Assembly: GCA_002418825.1 (NCBI GenBank)
Contig: DIEW01000076.1
Coordinates: 1-15,615 of the forward strand
Direction: 5' to 3'
DNA from: Syntrophaceae bacterium UBA5764
Lineage (GTDB): Bacteria > Desulfobacterota > Syntrophia > Syntrophales > Smithellaceae
Length of the DNA: 15,615 nucleotides
Each line of letters starts with the position of its first letter. Position 1 is the stretch's first letter. The notes beneath the pieces were generated by a model. It was not told the origin of the DNA. It worked only from the letters and a program-made list of their open reading frames with translations, and did no database searches. The position numbers and the translations under genes were made by a program. Shown here in pieces: positions 1 to 7,742 of the stretch.

Positions 1-888
1 GACTACACCGACGATATCCGCATCTCCGATGAAATTCTCAAACGCCTGGTGGAAGCCTACCGTCGGATTCGCAACACCGCCAGATTCATTCTCGGGAACT
101 TATATGATTTTAACGTCGATTCACACATGACCGATTATGACGAAATGGAAGAAATGGATAAATGGGCACTGCACCGCCTGCAGGAAATAATCAGGCGCGT
201 TTCTGACGCGTATGAACGCTATCAGTTCCATGTAGTGTTCTACACTCTTTATAACTACTGCACGGTGGATTTAAGTGCCTTATATCTGGATATCTTAAAG
301 GACAGGCTCTACACGACAAAAGCCGGCTCCGCGGCGCGCCGTTCCGCCCAGACAGCCATCTTTCTGATCCTCAAGGCAATGACCCGCCTTCTGGCGCCTA
401 TCCTTACCTTCACCGCGGAGGAAATTTGGAAAATGCTGCCTTCCTGGAGCAACAAGGAAACAAGCGTTCATTTGACCCGTTTCCCGGAGGTGGAGGGAAA
501 ATACTTAAATCCTGAATTAGGAGACAACTGGAAAACGATGATTGACGTTCGGGCGGAAATTGCCAAGGCGCTGGAACAGGCCAGAAAAGAAAAAATCATC
601 GGTCATTCACTGGACGCCCGCGTCAGCATTGCCGTACCGGAAAAGATGAAAGCGTTATTTGAAAATCATCTGGAAAATCTGCGCGCTTTACTGATTATTT
701 CGCAACTACAGCTGGTGGCGGAAAATCAAATCACCCGGCCATACGTTAGTGATGAATTCAAGGGATTAATGGTCAGCGTGGAAAAAGCATTTGGCAAAAA
801 ATGCGAGCGCTGCTGGATATACTCCGAATCCGTGGGTGAGGACAAGCAACATCCCAAAATCTGCGCACGCTGTGCGGAAAATATCTAG
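1..888 (+). CDS. ileS: Isoleucyl-tRNA synthetase, C-terminal part (5' truncated by window edge)
   Basis: Class Ia aminoacyl-tRNA synthetase that charges tRNA-Ile in the cytoplasm. The reading frame is open from base 1, so the true start and the catalytic HIGH/KMSKS region lie to the left. About 295 residues are visible. They begin with DYTDDIRISDEILKRL and continue with EAYRRIRNTARFILGNLYDF, the hallmark junction into the alpha-helical anticodon-binding domain. The segment near TAEEIWKMLP is also typical. The C-terminus carries a zinc-ribbon (CERCW, then CARC), as in bacterial-type IleS proteins with a C-terminal zinc finger. It stops with TAG 21 nt before lspA; ileS-lspA is a widespread gene pair. 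I see nothing broken in the visible part. Identity is very secure; only the 5' end is missing. Confidence 0.97.
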   Translation, partial: DYTDDIRISDEILKRLVEAYRRIRNTARFILGNLYDFNVDSHMTDYDEMEEMDKWALHRLQEIIRRVSDAYERYQFHVVFYTLYNYCTVDLSALYLDILKDRLYTTKAGSAARRSAQTAIFLILKAMTRLLAPILTFTAEEIWKMLPSWSNKETSVHLTRFPEVEGKYLNPELGDNWKTMIDVRAEIAKALEQARKEKIIGHSLDARVSIAVPEKMKALFENHLENLRALLIISQLQLVAENQITRPYVSDEFKGLMVSVEKAFGKKCERCWIYSESVGEDKQHPKICARCAENI

Positions 889-909
889 TCTTATCCCCAG
901 GAGTTTTTT

Positions 910-1404
910 GTGAAAAAGAACCTGATTATTTTTATTGCCTGTGCGGCGTCTGTTATTGCGATAGACCAATTAACGAAAGCGGTTATAACCGAAAAACTTT
1001 TCATGTATGGAACGCACAAGGTTATCGACGGCTTTTTCAACCTTGTTTATGTGATGAATCCCGGCGCGGCTTTCGGCTTTCTGTCCAGAACTCCGGAACT
1101 TTTCCGCTATTCTTTCTTTATCGGGATCACCGTCTTGGCCATGCTGCTGATTATTTATTACCTTGTAAAAAGCGAAAACGAAAAGGCAATTATAACCCTT
1201 TCGCTCGCCCTGATTTTCGGCGGGGCGGTGGGAAACCTAATCGACCGCATCAGGTTTGGCGCGGTAGTGGATTTTCTAGATTTCTATATCGGCAACTGGC
1301 ACTGGCCGGCGTTTAACGCGGCGGATTCAGCTATCACTGTAGGCGCAGCGTTGATGCTCTGGGAAATGATAATAGCTCGGCACAAAAAACCAAAAACTTC
1401 CTAG
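910..1404 (+). CDS. lspA: Lipoprotein signal peptidase (signal peptidase II)
   Basis: Inner-membrane aspartyl protease that removes the signal peptide from diacylglyceryl-modified prolipoproteins. The protein has 164 residues, the usual family length, with about four hydrophobic membrane spans. Conserved boxes are visible: MNPGAAFGFL near residue 50, GNLIDRIRFGAVVDF near 109-122 and FNAADSAITVG near 135-145. By alignment to the known catalytic pair (the Asp of VVDF and the Asp of FNxAD), the active-site residues should be D121 and D139. The start is GTG at 910, placed 6 nt after an AGGAG at 899-903; no better ATG lies upstream. The gene follows ileS by 21 nt and is probably cotranscribed with it. 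Confidence 0.97.
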   Translation: MKKNLIIFIACAASVIAIDQLTKAVITEKLFMYGTHKVIDGFFNLVYVMNPGAAFGFLSRTPELFRYSFFIGITVLAMLLIIYYLVKSENEKAIITLSLALIFGGAVGNLIDRIRFGAVVDFLDFYIGNWHWPAFNAADSAITVGAALMLWEMIIARHKKPKTS

Positions 1405-1697
1405 CCTGTTTTTGCCTGCGCGGGCGGGAAAATATCATTACGCTTATTTCTTTTGCGCAATTTGTTTTGAGCCGCGCTGTAAATATTTAGGCTCGCTCCC
1501 AGGCGGGATTACTTCGCACGGCAATATTCATCGCTCACGTTTCTTAAAAATTTATTTATATCCCATCTTGCGCAATTAAAGTAGTTGTAATAAAAGACCG
1601 CAAGCAGGTGTTTGTTTCTAATTCTGCCTTGAAAAGATTGAAAAATTAAAGCTTTCATCTGCTTTTTTCTGCACTAAGGCATCGAGGAGGAGAGAAA
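1405..1697. other. Intergenic region upstream of the porin-TTT operon
   Basis: This is 293 nt without a convincing gene, RNA or strong terminator. It should hold the promoter of the porin/tct operon, but I could not pick a -35/-10 pair I trust. The only repeated element I see is the 10-mer TTGCGCAATT, at 1453-1462 and again at 1568-1577. It contains the palindrome TTGCGCAA and might be a regulator site. A small AAAGC/GCTTT hairpin followed by T residues near 1648-1670 is too weak to call. Confidence 0.5.
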
Positions 1698-3050
1698 ATG
1701 AAACACTGGATGGTTTTTTTATTTGTTTTTGCTTTTCTTGTTGCCACCGTCACTGAGACGACGGCAGCGGATGTGAAATTCAGCGGCGAATTTTACGTTG
1801 GTGGAATGTATCTGGATAAAACATCCCTCAAAAAAAACACGATAACGGATGGCCCGAGCACCGCGTTTTATTTTCAGAGACTGCGCGCCAAGGCGGATAT
1901 AATCATTGCTCCGGGGCTGTTTTTAACAACACGCTTTGACGTTCTGGAAAGAATCTGGGGCGCGGCAAGATCGGCACCCGGCACGGCGCTCGACATAATG
2001 TCCGCCGGAACGCGCGCGGAAAATGAAAATATCGCTTTCGATTGGGTATACCTGAATTATGCCTCAAAAATTGGCTTTTGGCGCGTTGGTTATATGAATG
2101 ACGGAGCATGGGGAACCGTGTTCATGGACACATCAGTACCCCGCGGCAAAATAGCCTGGACCTATAATCTGCCCAACTGGATGTTTACGCTTCAGATAGC
2201 CAAGATGGCCGAAAATAATTATTCCGCGGTAAATCCAACGGTAACGGCGGCTGATTTGGATGGAGATAAATACTGCGGCGCCTTTCGTTACAGCTGGAAA
2301 GGCGGAGAAGCGGGCATTCTTATTGGTCTGGGAAGAGATGCGTCAAAAAGACCGGCTCCGAACAATTATGAATCTCTATATAATAATTTCATGCCTTACA
2401 CTAAAATCCAGTATGGCCCGCTCAAAGCCCAGGCGGAACTAATCTATTTTGTGGGCAAACTTAAAAAGTACGAAGCCGGAACTTTACTACCGGATGAAAG
2501 ATTGTCCACTCTTTCTGCATGGGTGGATGCCACTGTGGATTTCGGAATGGCTTATGTCGGCGGAACATTTGCCTACGTTTCCGGTGACGATCCATCCACG
2601 ACAAAAAAAGAGGGGGACGCCATGCGCAACAACGGCGGACGCGACTGGAATCCCTGTCTGATTCTCTGGAATAACGATTTGACATATTGGGTAGGTTCCC
2701 TCGCCGGACACGGTACGGCGGCCAATGCCGGTCCCATGTATAATGCTTTCCTGTATCAACTCAAAGGTGGGTGGAGACCAACCAATAACCTCGATATTAT
2801 GGCTTCCGTATCTTACGCCACTGCCGATGAAAAACCCTGGGCCACGGCCGGCAATCCAGCCACTGTTTATCTGGATAAAGATTACGGCGTCGAAGTGGAC
2901 GTTACCGCCACTTACCAAATCACCAATAACCTTTCTTACATGATTGGGGTGGGATATTTATTCACGGGAGATTACTTTAAGGAAACAAACAGTACGGCCA
3001 GTGTCACTGATAATTATTTGCTCTTGAACAAACTGACGCTTAATTTCTAA
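1698..3050 (+). CDS. Porin-like outer-membrane beta-barrel protein (paralog 1)
   Basis: Predicted outer-membrane channel, 450 residues. It opens with an N-terminal signal peptide (Lys/His, then a long hydrophobic run, then TTAAD near residues 21-25) and enters the mature barrel at DVKFSGEFYVGGMYLD. The rest alternates polar and aromatic residues as in antiparallel beta strands (for example TVDFGMAYVGGTFAYVSGD) and ends in Phe (LNKLTLNF), the usual C-terminal signature for outer-membrane assembly. A good AGGAGG at 1685-1690 sits 7 nt before the ATG. It is clearly paralogous to the convergent protein at 6188-7549, sharing AGTRAENENIA, NGGRDWNPCLI and NLSYMIGVGYLFTGDYF or close variants. tctC starts 56 nt downstream, so it probably supplies outer-membrane entry for that transporter's substrate. 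The barrel call is from sequence pattern; the substrate is unknown. Confidence 0.82.
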   Translation: MKHWMVFLFVFAFLVATVTETTAADVKFSGEFYVGGMYLDKTSLKKNTITDGPSTAFYFQRLRAKADIIIAPGLFLTTRFDVLERIWGAARSAPGTALDIMSAGTRAENENIAFDWVYLNYASKIGFWRVGYMNDGAWGTVFMDTSVPRGKIAWTYNLPNWMFTLQIAKMAENNYSAVNPTVTAADLDGDKYCGAFRYSWKGGEAGILIGLGRDASKRPAPNNYESLYNNFMPYTKIQYGPLKAQAELIYFVGKLKKYEAGTLLPDERLSTLSAWVDATVDFGMAYVGGTFAYVSGDDPSTTKKEGDAMRNNGGRDWNPCLILWNNDLTYWVGSLAGHGTAANAGPMYNAFLYQLKGGWRPTNNLDIMASVSYATADEKPWATAGNPATVYLDKDYGVEVDVTATYQITNNLSYMIGVGYLFTGDYFKETNSTASVTDNYLLLNKLTLNF

Positions 3051-3106
3051 AAATCTTTCGGAAAACAAAATTTTGTACGGGCAAATTCACAGTTAAGGAG
3101 GCAACA

Positions 3107-4093
3107 ATGAAAACAAAAAGTGTTTTTTCAATTTTTCTTTTATCGGCGGTGTTGCTTGCTTTCAGCGTGCAGACAGCGGGGGCACAATACCCGGAAAGGC
3201 CGATTAATCTGCTGGTAGGATTTGCCGCCGGCGGCAGCATGGATTTAAGCGCGAGGGCTTTGGCCGCCTCCGCCGAAAAGGTTTTGGGTCAACCAATAAT
3301 CATTGAAAACAAACCGGGAGGCACGGGAATGGTCGCGCTTGCAGCCATGCTGGCGCAAAAACCGGACGGTTATACTCTCTGCGCCACACCCAGCTCCGTT
3401 ATCATCCGCGTGAGCCAGATACAGAAGGCGCCTTTTAAGCCTTTCACCAGTTTCAGGCCTATCATCGGTTTTACCGAACCGCAGTTAGGCATCGTAGTTA
3501 AAAGCGATGCGCCATGGAAAACGCTGAAAGATTTGGTGTCTTATGCCCAAAAAAATCCGAATAAGTTGAAATACGGCACAACAGGAATAGGCAGCACCAC
3601 ACACGCCGCGGTCGATGAGATTGCCGCAAAACATAAATTGCGGATGATTCACATTCCGTACAAAGGAAGCATGGAAGCTCTGACCGCTCTTTTGGGAGGG
3701 CACATCGATTTTGCTTCTCTCACCTCGGAATTAATTCCCCCGGTGAAATCGGGACAATCGAGGCTGCTGGCCGTAATCAGCGAAAACAGATCGCCGCTTT
3801 TTTCGGATATTCCCACACTCAAAGAATTAGGATATGATTTCGCCAATGATGCGGTCTTCGCCGTCGTGGCTCCGGCCAATATCCCCGCGGACGTGGCAAA
3901 AAAACTGGAAGATGCTTTTGCCGTAGCCACAAAAAGCAAAGAGTATCTGGATTCTCTGGATAAGATAGGCATGATTCCCGTCTATTATGACGGCAACAAA
4001 TTTAGCGAATTTTTAAGAACATACTGGGGGAAAATAAATAAGCACCTGACAGCAACAGGAATCATTAAAGAAGCGGCCACGGCGCCGGAATAA
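3107..4093 (+). CDS. tctC: Tripartite tricarboxylate transporter substrate-binding protein (Bug/TctC family)
   Basis: Periplasmic solute-binding protein of a TTT-family transporter; it captures a small carboxylate-type ligand and delivers it to the TctAB membrane unit. The protein has 328 residues, the normal family size. A signal peptide spans about residues 1-26 and ends AGA before QYPERPI. The mature start YPERPINLLVGFAAGGSMD is characteristic, and the Asp in GGSMD corresponds to the position that helps bind carboxylates in Bug proteins. ENKPGGTGM and KPDGYTL are further family motifs. A strong AAGGAGG precedes the ATG. It sits between the porin and tctB, in the usual TctC-B-A order. The ligand cannot be read from sequence: known family members bind citrate, other dicarboxylates, aromatic acids or amino acids. 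Confidence 0.95.
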   Translation: MKTKSVFSIFLLSAVLLAFSVQTAGAQYPERPINLLVGFAAGGSMDLSARALAASAEKVLGQPIIIENKPGGTGMVALAAMLAQKPDGYTLCATPSSVIIRVSQIQKAPFKPFTSFRPIIGFTEPQLGIVVKSDAPWKTLKDLVSYAQKNPNKLKYGTTGIGSTTHAAVDEIAAKHKLRMIHIPYKGSMEALTALLGGHIDFASLTSELIPPVKSGQSRLLAVISENRSPLFSDIPTLKELGYDFANDAVFAVVAPANIPADVAKKLEDAFAVATKSKEYLDSLDKIGMIPVYYDGNKFSEFLRTYWGKINKHLTATGIIKEAATAPE

Positions 4094-4126
4094 TTTTCCC
4101 GGAGCAATTATCGGTGAAGGAGACCA

Positions 4127-4582
4127 ATGGACAAGCGAAACATTACCAGCAGTATTTTTTTTATTTTGCTTGCGGCCTTTGTTCTCCTGAACTCGCTGAG
4201 CATGGGAATCGGCAGCTTCAGCAACCCCCAGCCCGGTTTTCTTCTTTTCACGACCAGTCTCCTCCTCATGGCTACTTGCGTAATGTTATTTGCCGCGAAT
4301 TTTTATCACAGAAACACGGAAATTAATCTTGCCGGATTATGGACAAATCTCAACTGGCATAAGAATATCATTGTTCTTTTTTCCCTCATTGTTTACACCA
4401 CTGCCGTCCCGATAATCGGGTATATTTCCGCGACTTTCGCCCTGATGGCTGTTCTGTTCGGCCTAGGCGGAATGAAAACTTGGACGATCATTGTAAGCTC
4501 TCTGCTGGCTGTTTTTCTGAGCTATGGTTTGTTTCAATATCTCTTAAAAATACCTCTGCCCCGGTCAGTTTGGGCGTTTTAA
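4127..4582 (+). CDS. tctB: Tripartite tricarboxylate transporter small membrane subunit (TctB)
   Basis: Small inner-membrane subunit of the TTT transporter, 151 residues, with about four transmembrane helices. Hydrophobic runs are near residues 8-23, 42-62, 81-100 and 105-140, the last possibly covering two closely spaced helices. TctB proteins are poorly conserved, so the call rests on size, topology and its position between tctC and tctA. The ATG at 4127 follows AAGGAG at good spacing, 33 nt after the tctC stop. It ends with PRSVWAF, close to the terminal pattern I expect in this family. The next gene starts 12 nt downstream, so translation of the two is likely linked. Confidence 0.88.
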   Translation: MDKRNITSSIFFILLAAFVLLNSLSMGIGSFSNPQPGFLLFTTSLLLMATCVMLFAANFYHRNTEINLAGLWTNLNWHKNIIVLFSLIVYTTAVPIIGYISATFALMAVLFGLGGMKTWTIIVSSLLAVFLSYGLFQYLLKIPLPRSVWAF

Positions 4583-4584
4583 CC

Positions 4585-4588
4585 GGAG
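4585..4588 (+). promoter_or_regulatory. Shine-Dalgarno site deciding the TTG start of tctA
   Basis: GGAG lies 6 nt before TTG 4595 in the short tctB-tctA gap. It supports the non-ATG start, which gives the N-terminal sequence METLNSLFYGL expected for the family. Confidence 0.6.
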
Positions 4589-4594
4589 TGCGCT

Positions 4595-6073
4595 TTGGAA
4601 ACATTGAACAGCTTATTTTACGGCTTATCCGTCGCCTTGGAACTTCCGAACCTCGCGCTGATTTTCGGGGGCTGCTTAATGGGGACATTAATCGGCGTTT
4701 TACCCGGTATAGGCCCGGTGGGCGCTATTTCCATTTTATTGCCGCTGACTTTCCAGCTCCCTCCAACCGGGGCAATCATCATGCTGGCCGGCATTTATAC
4801 CGGCGCGATGTACGGCGGTTCGACAACTTCTATCCTGATTAATGTGCCCGGCGAAGCAGCCTCGGTCGTAACATGCCTTGACGGTTACCAGATGGCGCGC
4901 CAGGGACAGGCCGGTGCCGCTCTGGGCATAGCAGTCTTCGGCTCTTTTCTCGCCGGCACAATTGGCCTGATCGGCCTGCAAATGATAGCCGAACCTCTTT
5001 CCTTTCTGGCGCTGAAATTCGGGCCTCCAGAATACTTTGCTATAATCTTGCTTGGTTTTACTTTTATTATTTATCTGGCGCAGCAATCCGTCATCAAGGC
5101 CGCGATTATGGCGCTGACCGGATTACTGCTGAGCATGATAGGCCTTGATCCGATAACATCCCAGCCAAGAATGACCTTCGGCGTAATTAATTTATTTGAG
5201 GGTTTACATGTGGCGCCTCTGGCCATAGGTTTATTCGGCCTGGCGGAAGTCTTGGACAACCTGGAAAAAGCGGCCCCCAAAAAGATATTAAAAGTAAAAA
5301 TAAAGAGCTTATTTCCGCGTAAAACGCATTGGCTGCAGGCAAAGTGGGCAATACTCAGAGGAACGGCGATTGGTTTTTTCATGGGAACTTTGCCGGGAGG
5401 CGGTCCGGTTCTTTCATCTTTCATCTCTTACGGCGTGGAAAAAAGAGTATCCAAAAATCCGGAAAAATTTGGTCACGGAGCCGTCGAAGGAGTGGCCGCG
5501 CCCGAATCGGCCAACAATGCCGCCGCTTCCACTTCTTTTATCCCCTTGCTGACACTGGGAATACCGCCTAATGTTGTGCTGGCTGTTTTATTCGGTGCTT
5601 TTCTGATTCACGGCATTACCCCCGGGCCGCTGCTGATCAAAGAACATCCCGAGGTATTCTGGGGAATAATCGGTAGTATGTATGTCGGAAACGTCATACT
5701 TTTAATTTTAAATTTGCCTTTAATTCCCCTGTGGGTTCAAGTGCTAAAAATTCCCGACAAGATTCTTTACCCTTTAATCATTCTTCTTTGCGTCATTGGA
5801 GCATACTCCATAAATAACAATGTGTTCGATATTCTCATCATGATTATCTTTGGCCTCTCAGGATATCTTCTGAAAAAATTTGCCTATGAACCGGCGCCGT
5901 TGATTCTGGCCTTTGTTCTGGGGCCTATGTTTGAAGTAAATCTGAGGCGCTCTCTTTTGATGTCGCAGGGAAGTTTTTCTATCTTCCTGGAACGGCCGGT
6001 GGCGTTAGCCGCGCTTGTTTTCTTTTTTATTATGGTTGGCTTGCCGATTTACCGCTTTATAAGAAAAAAATAG
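4595..6073 (+). CDS. tctA: Tripartite tricarboxylate transporter large membrane subunit (TctA)
   Basis: Main translocation subunit of the TTT system in the inner membrane, driven by an ion gradient in characterised members. The protein has 492 residues with roughly 11-12 hydrophobic helices. Family signatures are clear: GVLPGIGPVGAISILLP near residue 34, GAMYGGSTTSILINVPGEA near 70-90, GYQMARQGQAGAALGIAVFG near 95-115 and GVAAPESANNAAASTSFIPL near 300. The start is taken as TTG at 4595, with GGAG at 4585-4588 six nt upstream; no suitably placed in-frame ATG would keep the conserved N-terminal helix. It ends 32 nt before a strong terminator. It is intact and of normal length. Confidence 0.96.
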   Translation: METLNSLFYGLSVALELPNLALIFGGCLMGTLIGVLPGIGPVGAISILLPLTFQLPPTGAIIMLAGIYTGAMYGGSTTSILINVPGEAASVVTCLDGYQMARQGQAGAALGIAVFGSFLAGTIGLIGLQMIAEPLSFLALKFGPPEYFAIILLGFTFIIYLAQQSVIKAAIMALTGLLLSMIGLDPITSQPRMTFGVINLFEGLHVAPLAIGLFGLAEVLDNLEKAAPKKILKVKIKSLFPRKTHWLQAKWAILRGTAIGFFMGTLPGGGPVLSSFISYGVEKRVSKNPEKFGHGAVEGVAAPESANNAAASTSFIPLLTLGIPPNVVLAVLFGAFLIHGITPGPLLIKEHPEVFWGIIGSMYVGNVILLILNLPLIPLWVQVLKIPDKILYPLIILLCVIGAYSINNNVFDILIMIIFGLSGYLLKKFAYEPAPLILAFVLGPMFEVNLRRSLLMSQGSFSIFLERPVALAALVFFFIMVGLPIYRFIRKK

Positions 6074-6104
6074 GCTGGTTTCCCCAGCGTCAGTAATCCA
6101 AACA

Positions 6105-6145
6105 AAAAAATCCCCGGAAGATGACCGTTCTTCCGGGGATTTTTT
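6105..6145. terminator. Bidirectional Rho-independent terminator between tctA and the convergent porin
   Basis: A perfect 17-nt inverted repeat, arms 6105-6121 and 6129-6145, surrounds a 7-nt loop (TGACCGT). The core stem TCCCCGGAAGA/TCTTCCGGGGA is GC-rich. It is flanked by an A run on the left and a T run on the right, so it works as a stem plus U tract on both strands. It lies between two convergent genes, exactly where a shared terminator is expected. Confidence 0.93.
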
Positions 6146-6152
6146 CTTTTTG

Positions 6153-6170
6153 AACCGAAAGCTTTCGGTT
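6153..6170. repeat. Perfect 18-bp palindrome beside the terminator
   Basis: AACCGAAAGCTTTCGGTT reads the same on both strands. It lies 8 nt right of the terminator and 18 nt beyond the stop of the minus-strand porin. It may form an extra hairpin ahead of the terminator in the minus-strand transcript, or be a protein-binding site. The sequence alone does not decide which. Confidence 0.6.
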
Positions 6171-6187
6171 TTCGGTCTTCATCCAAA

Positions 6188-7549
6188 TTAAAAAGTCAAG
6201 GTCAGTTTGTTAAGGACGATAAAATTGTCTTCAACATCAGCGGTCGCGGGTGTCGTCGTCACACCCTTGCCGGCAACGAAGTAATCGCCGGTAAACAGAT
6301 AACCAGCGCCTACCATGTACGAAAGGTTACTGGTAATCTTATAAGTCGCGACAACATCCACTTCCCAACCATAATCTCTCTTGACAAAACCCGTCGGAAG
6401 CTTATCGGCTTCGGCATAGGAAACAGACGCCATAATGTCTAAGTCGGCAATGGGACGTACCCCGCCACGAATCTGGCCGAACCAGGCATTGTTCATTATT
6501 CCCACATCAGAGGTAGCAGTGGTAACGGTTCCAAAGGTGCTTGTCCACCCGTTCAGCGCGCCCTGCCAGTAAAAACGATCCCAGTTGAACATAATCAGAC
6601 AGGGGTTCCAGTCACGGCCGCCGTTGAGCACGTTTTTAACCTTATTGTCGCTCGAGTCAACGTCGCCGGACACATACGCAACGCTGCCGCCCGCATAAAA
6701 CATTCCGAAATCGACCGTCGCATCCACCCAACCTGAAATACTTTCAATATCGGCATCCTGTCTGGTGGCCGGCGGTTCATAGCTGTCTTTACCGGTCGCG
6801 TAATTGAATTCCGCCTGCAGAGCTACCGGGCCAACTTGGGCAATGACATAAGGCGTAAAAAGGTAATATTTTCTTGTATAGGGAGTAACCGCCGTACGAT
6901 TGTCAGCGTACCTGTAATAATTAACATTAAAACCTGCCAAGCCGCCTTTCCACTTGTAAACGCCCAGGAGATGGTAAACATCCCTGTCCCGATCAGTAGT
7001 AAGAACGCCGGGGGCTAAAGCTGTGCGATTATTTTCTGCTACTTTGGAAATTGCGGGATTAATTGTAAACGGACCGATAATATAAGTATATTTAATCCGT
7101 GCCTGAGGCATGCTGTTATTACCGAAAATCGTGCCCGTACTGCCGTAATTCATATAACCTACATCAAAAACACCGATGGGCAATTTATAATTAACATAGG
7201 CCCAGTCCCAAGCAATATTTTCGTTTTCCGCGCGTGTTCCGGCCGAATCAGCATCATTGGCCGTAACCAACGGAACGGTGCTCCGTACATGACCCCACAT
7301 CCTCTCCATCGCATCAAAGCGGGTAATAAGTTTCAAAGCGGGCGTGGCAATGAATTCCGCCTGAATACGCATTCTCTGATAATAGAAAGCCGTGCTGGGC
7401 TTTTCCCCATCTGTCATGAACGATGTGTTATCCAGATACATACCGGCCGCATAGAAAGAACCGGTAAATTTTACGTCAGCCGCAAAAATCGTTGTGCTGG
7501 AAACTATGACAAATCCCAGCGTAAGCATCGTCAACCAAAATCTCTTCAT
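6188..7549 (-). CDS. Porin-like outer-membrane beta-barrel protein (paralog 2)
   Basis: Second predicted outer-membrane channel, 453 residues. The frame stays open to 7615, but I choose ATG at 7549-7547: an AGGAGG lies 6 nt upstream, and it directly opens a signal peptide (MKRFWLTMLTLGFVIVSS, cleavage near FAAD at 22-25). The upstream extension is charged and would bury that signal. The mature protein begins DVKFTGSFYAAGMYLD and ends LNKLTLTF with terminal Phe. It matches the plus-strand porin along its length, with shared blocks AGTRAENENIA, WVDATVDFGM, NGGRDWNPCLI and LDIMASVSYAEAD or variants, so the two arose by duplication, now in inverted orientation around tctCBA. They are diverged, not recent copies. 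Substrate unknown; a carboxylate role is inferred from position only. Confidence 0.82.
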   Translation of the reverse strand: MKRFWLTMLTLGFVIVSSTTIFAADVKFTGSFYAAGMYLDNTSFMTDGEKPSTAFYYQRMRIQAEFIATPALKLITRFDAMERMWGHVRSTVPLVTANDADSAGTRAENENIAWDWAYVNYKLPIGVFDVGYMNYGSTGTIFGNNSMPQARIKYTYIIGPFTINPAISKVAENNRTALAPGVLTTDRDRDVYHLLGVYKWKGGLAGFNVNYYRYADNRTAVTPYTRKYYLFTPYVIAQVGPVALQAEFNYATGKDSYEPPATRQDADIESISGWVDATVDFGMFYAGGSVAYVSGDVDSSDNKVKNVLNGGRDWNPCLIMFNWDRFYWQGALNGWTSTFGTVTTATSDVGIMNNAWFGQIRGGVRPIADLDIMASVSYAEADKLPTGFVKRDYGWEVDVVATYKITSNLSYMVGAGYLFTGDYFVAGKGVTTTPATADVEDNFIVLNKLTLTF

Positions 7550-7555
7550 TATTTT

Positions 7556-7561
7556 CCTCCT
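7556..7561 (-). promoter_or_regulatory. Shine-Dalgarno site deciding the start of porin paralog 2
   Basis: AGGAGG on the minus strand lies 6 nt before ATG 7549. It fixes the start inside a longer open frame and restores a standard signal peptide. Confidence 0.85.
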
Positions 7562-7602
7562 AAATTTTAATCCCTTTTTTTGTTTTGCCTCGCTTGTCAC
7601 AC

Positions 7603-7620
7603 GCGTTTCGTACAAAACGC
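7603..7620. repeat. Near-perfect 18-bp palindrome upstream of porin paralog 2
   Basis: GCGTTTCGTACAAAACGC is symmetric at 16 of 18 positions (one mismatched pair, C7609/A7614). It lies about 54 nt upstream of the porin start, within the likely 5' leader or promoter. This is the size and symmetry of a dimeric regulator site, but the binding protein is unknown. Confidence 0.4.
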
Positions 7621-7724
7621 AAATTACAAATCGATGACAGGAAAATTAAAACTTCAAAAAATCACCGTTTTGAAATTTAATTTTAAAACAAGGGATTCTT
7701 GAATAGCTTTTTATTCGCTGCACA

Positions 7725-7742
7725 AATTATCATATGATAATT
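7725..7742. repeat. Perfect 18-bp AT-rich palindrome (possible operator)
   Basis: AATTATCATATGATAATT is a perfect palindrome. Offset outer arms ACAAATT (7722-7728) and AATTTGT (7743-7749) extend the symmetry. It overlaps a possible minus-strand -10 (GATAAT) following TTTACA, which would be a natural repressor position. AT-rich palindromes also occur by chance, so this stays tentative. Confidence 0.4.

Noticed and set aside
2487..2918. Minus-strand open frame of 143 codons inside porin paralog 1
   Set aside because: The plus-strand barrel protein has a signal peptide, a paralog and a ribosome site; the antisense frame has none.
3065..3076. Palindrome ACAAAATTTTGT between porin and tctC
   Set aside because: Short and pure AT-rich in its centre with no room for a usable loop; too easily a chance event to call a terminator or operator.
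5071..5424. Minus-strand open frames over tctA
   Set aside because: tctA is continuous, with family motifs throughout; the antisense products show no family features.
7550..7615. Upstream extension of porin paralog 2 by 22 codons
   Set aside because: It is charged, displaces the signal peptide from the N-terminus and lacks a ribosome site; the AGGAGG points to ATG 7549.
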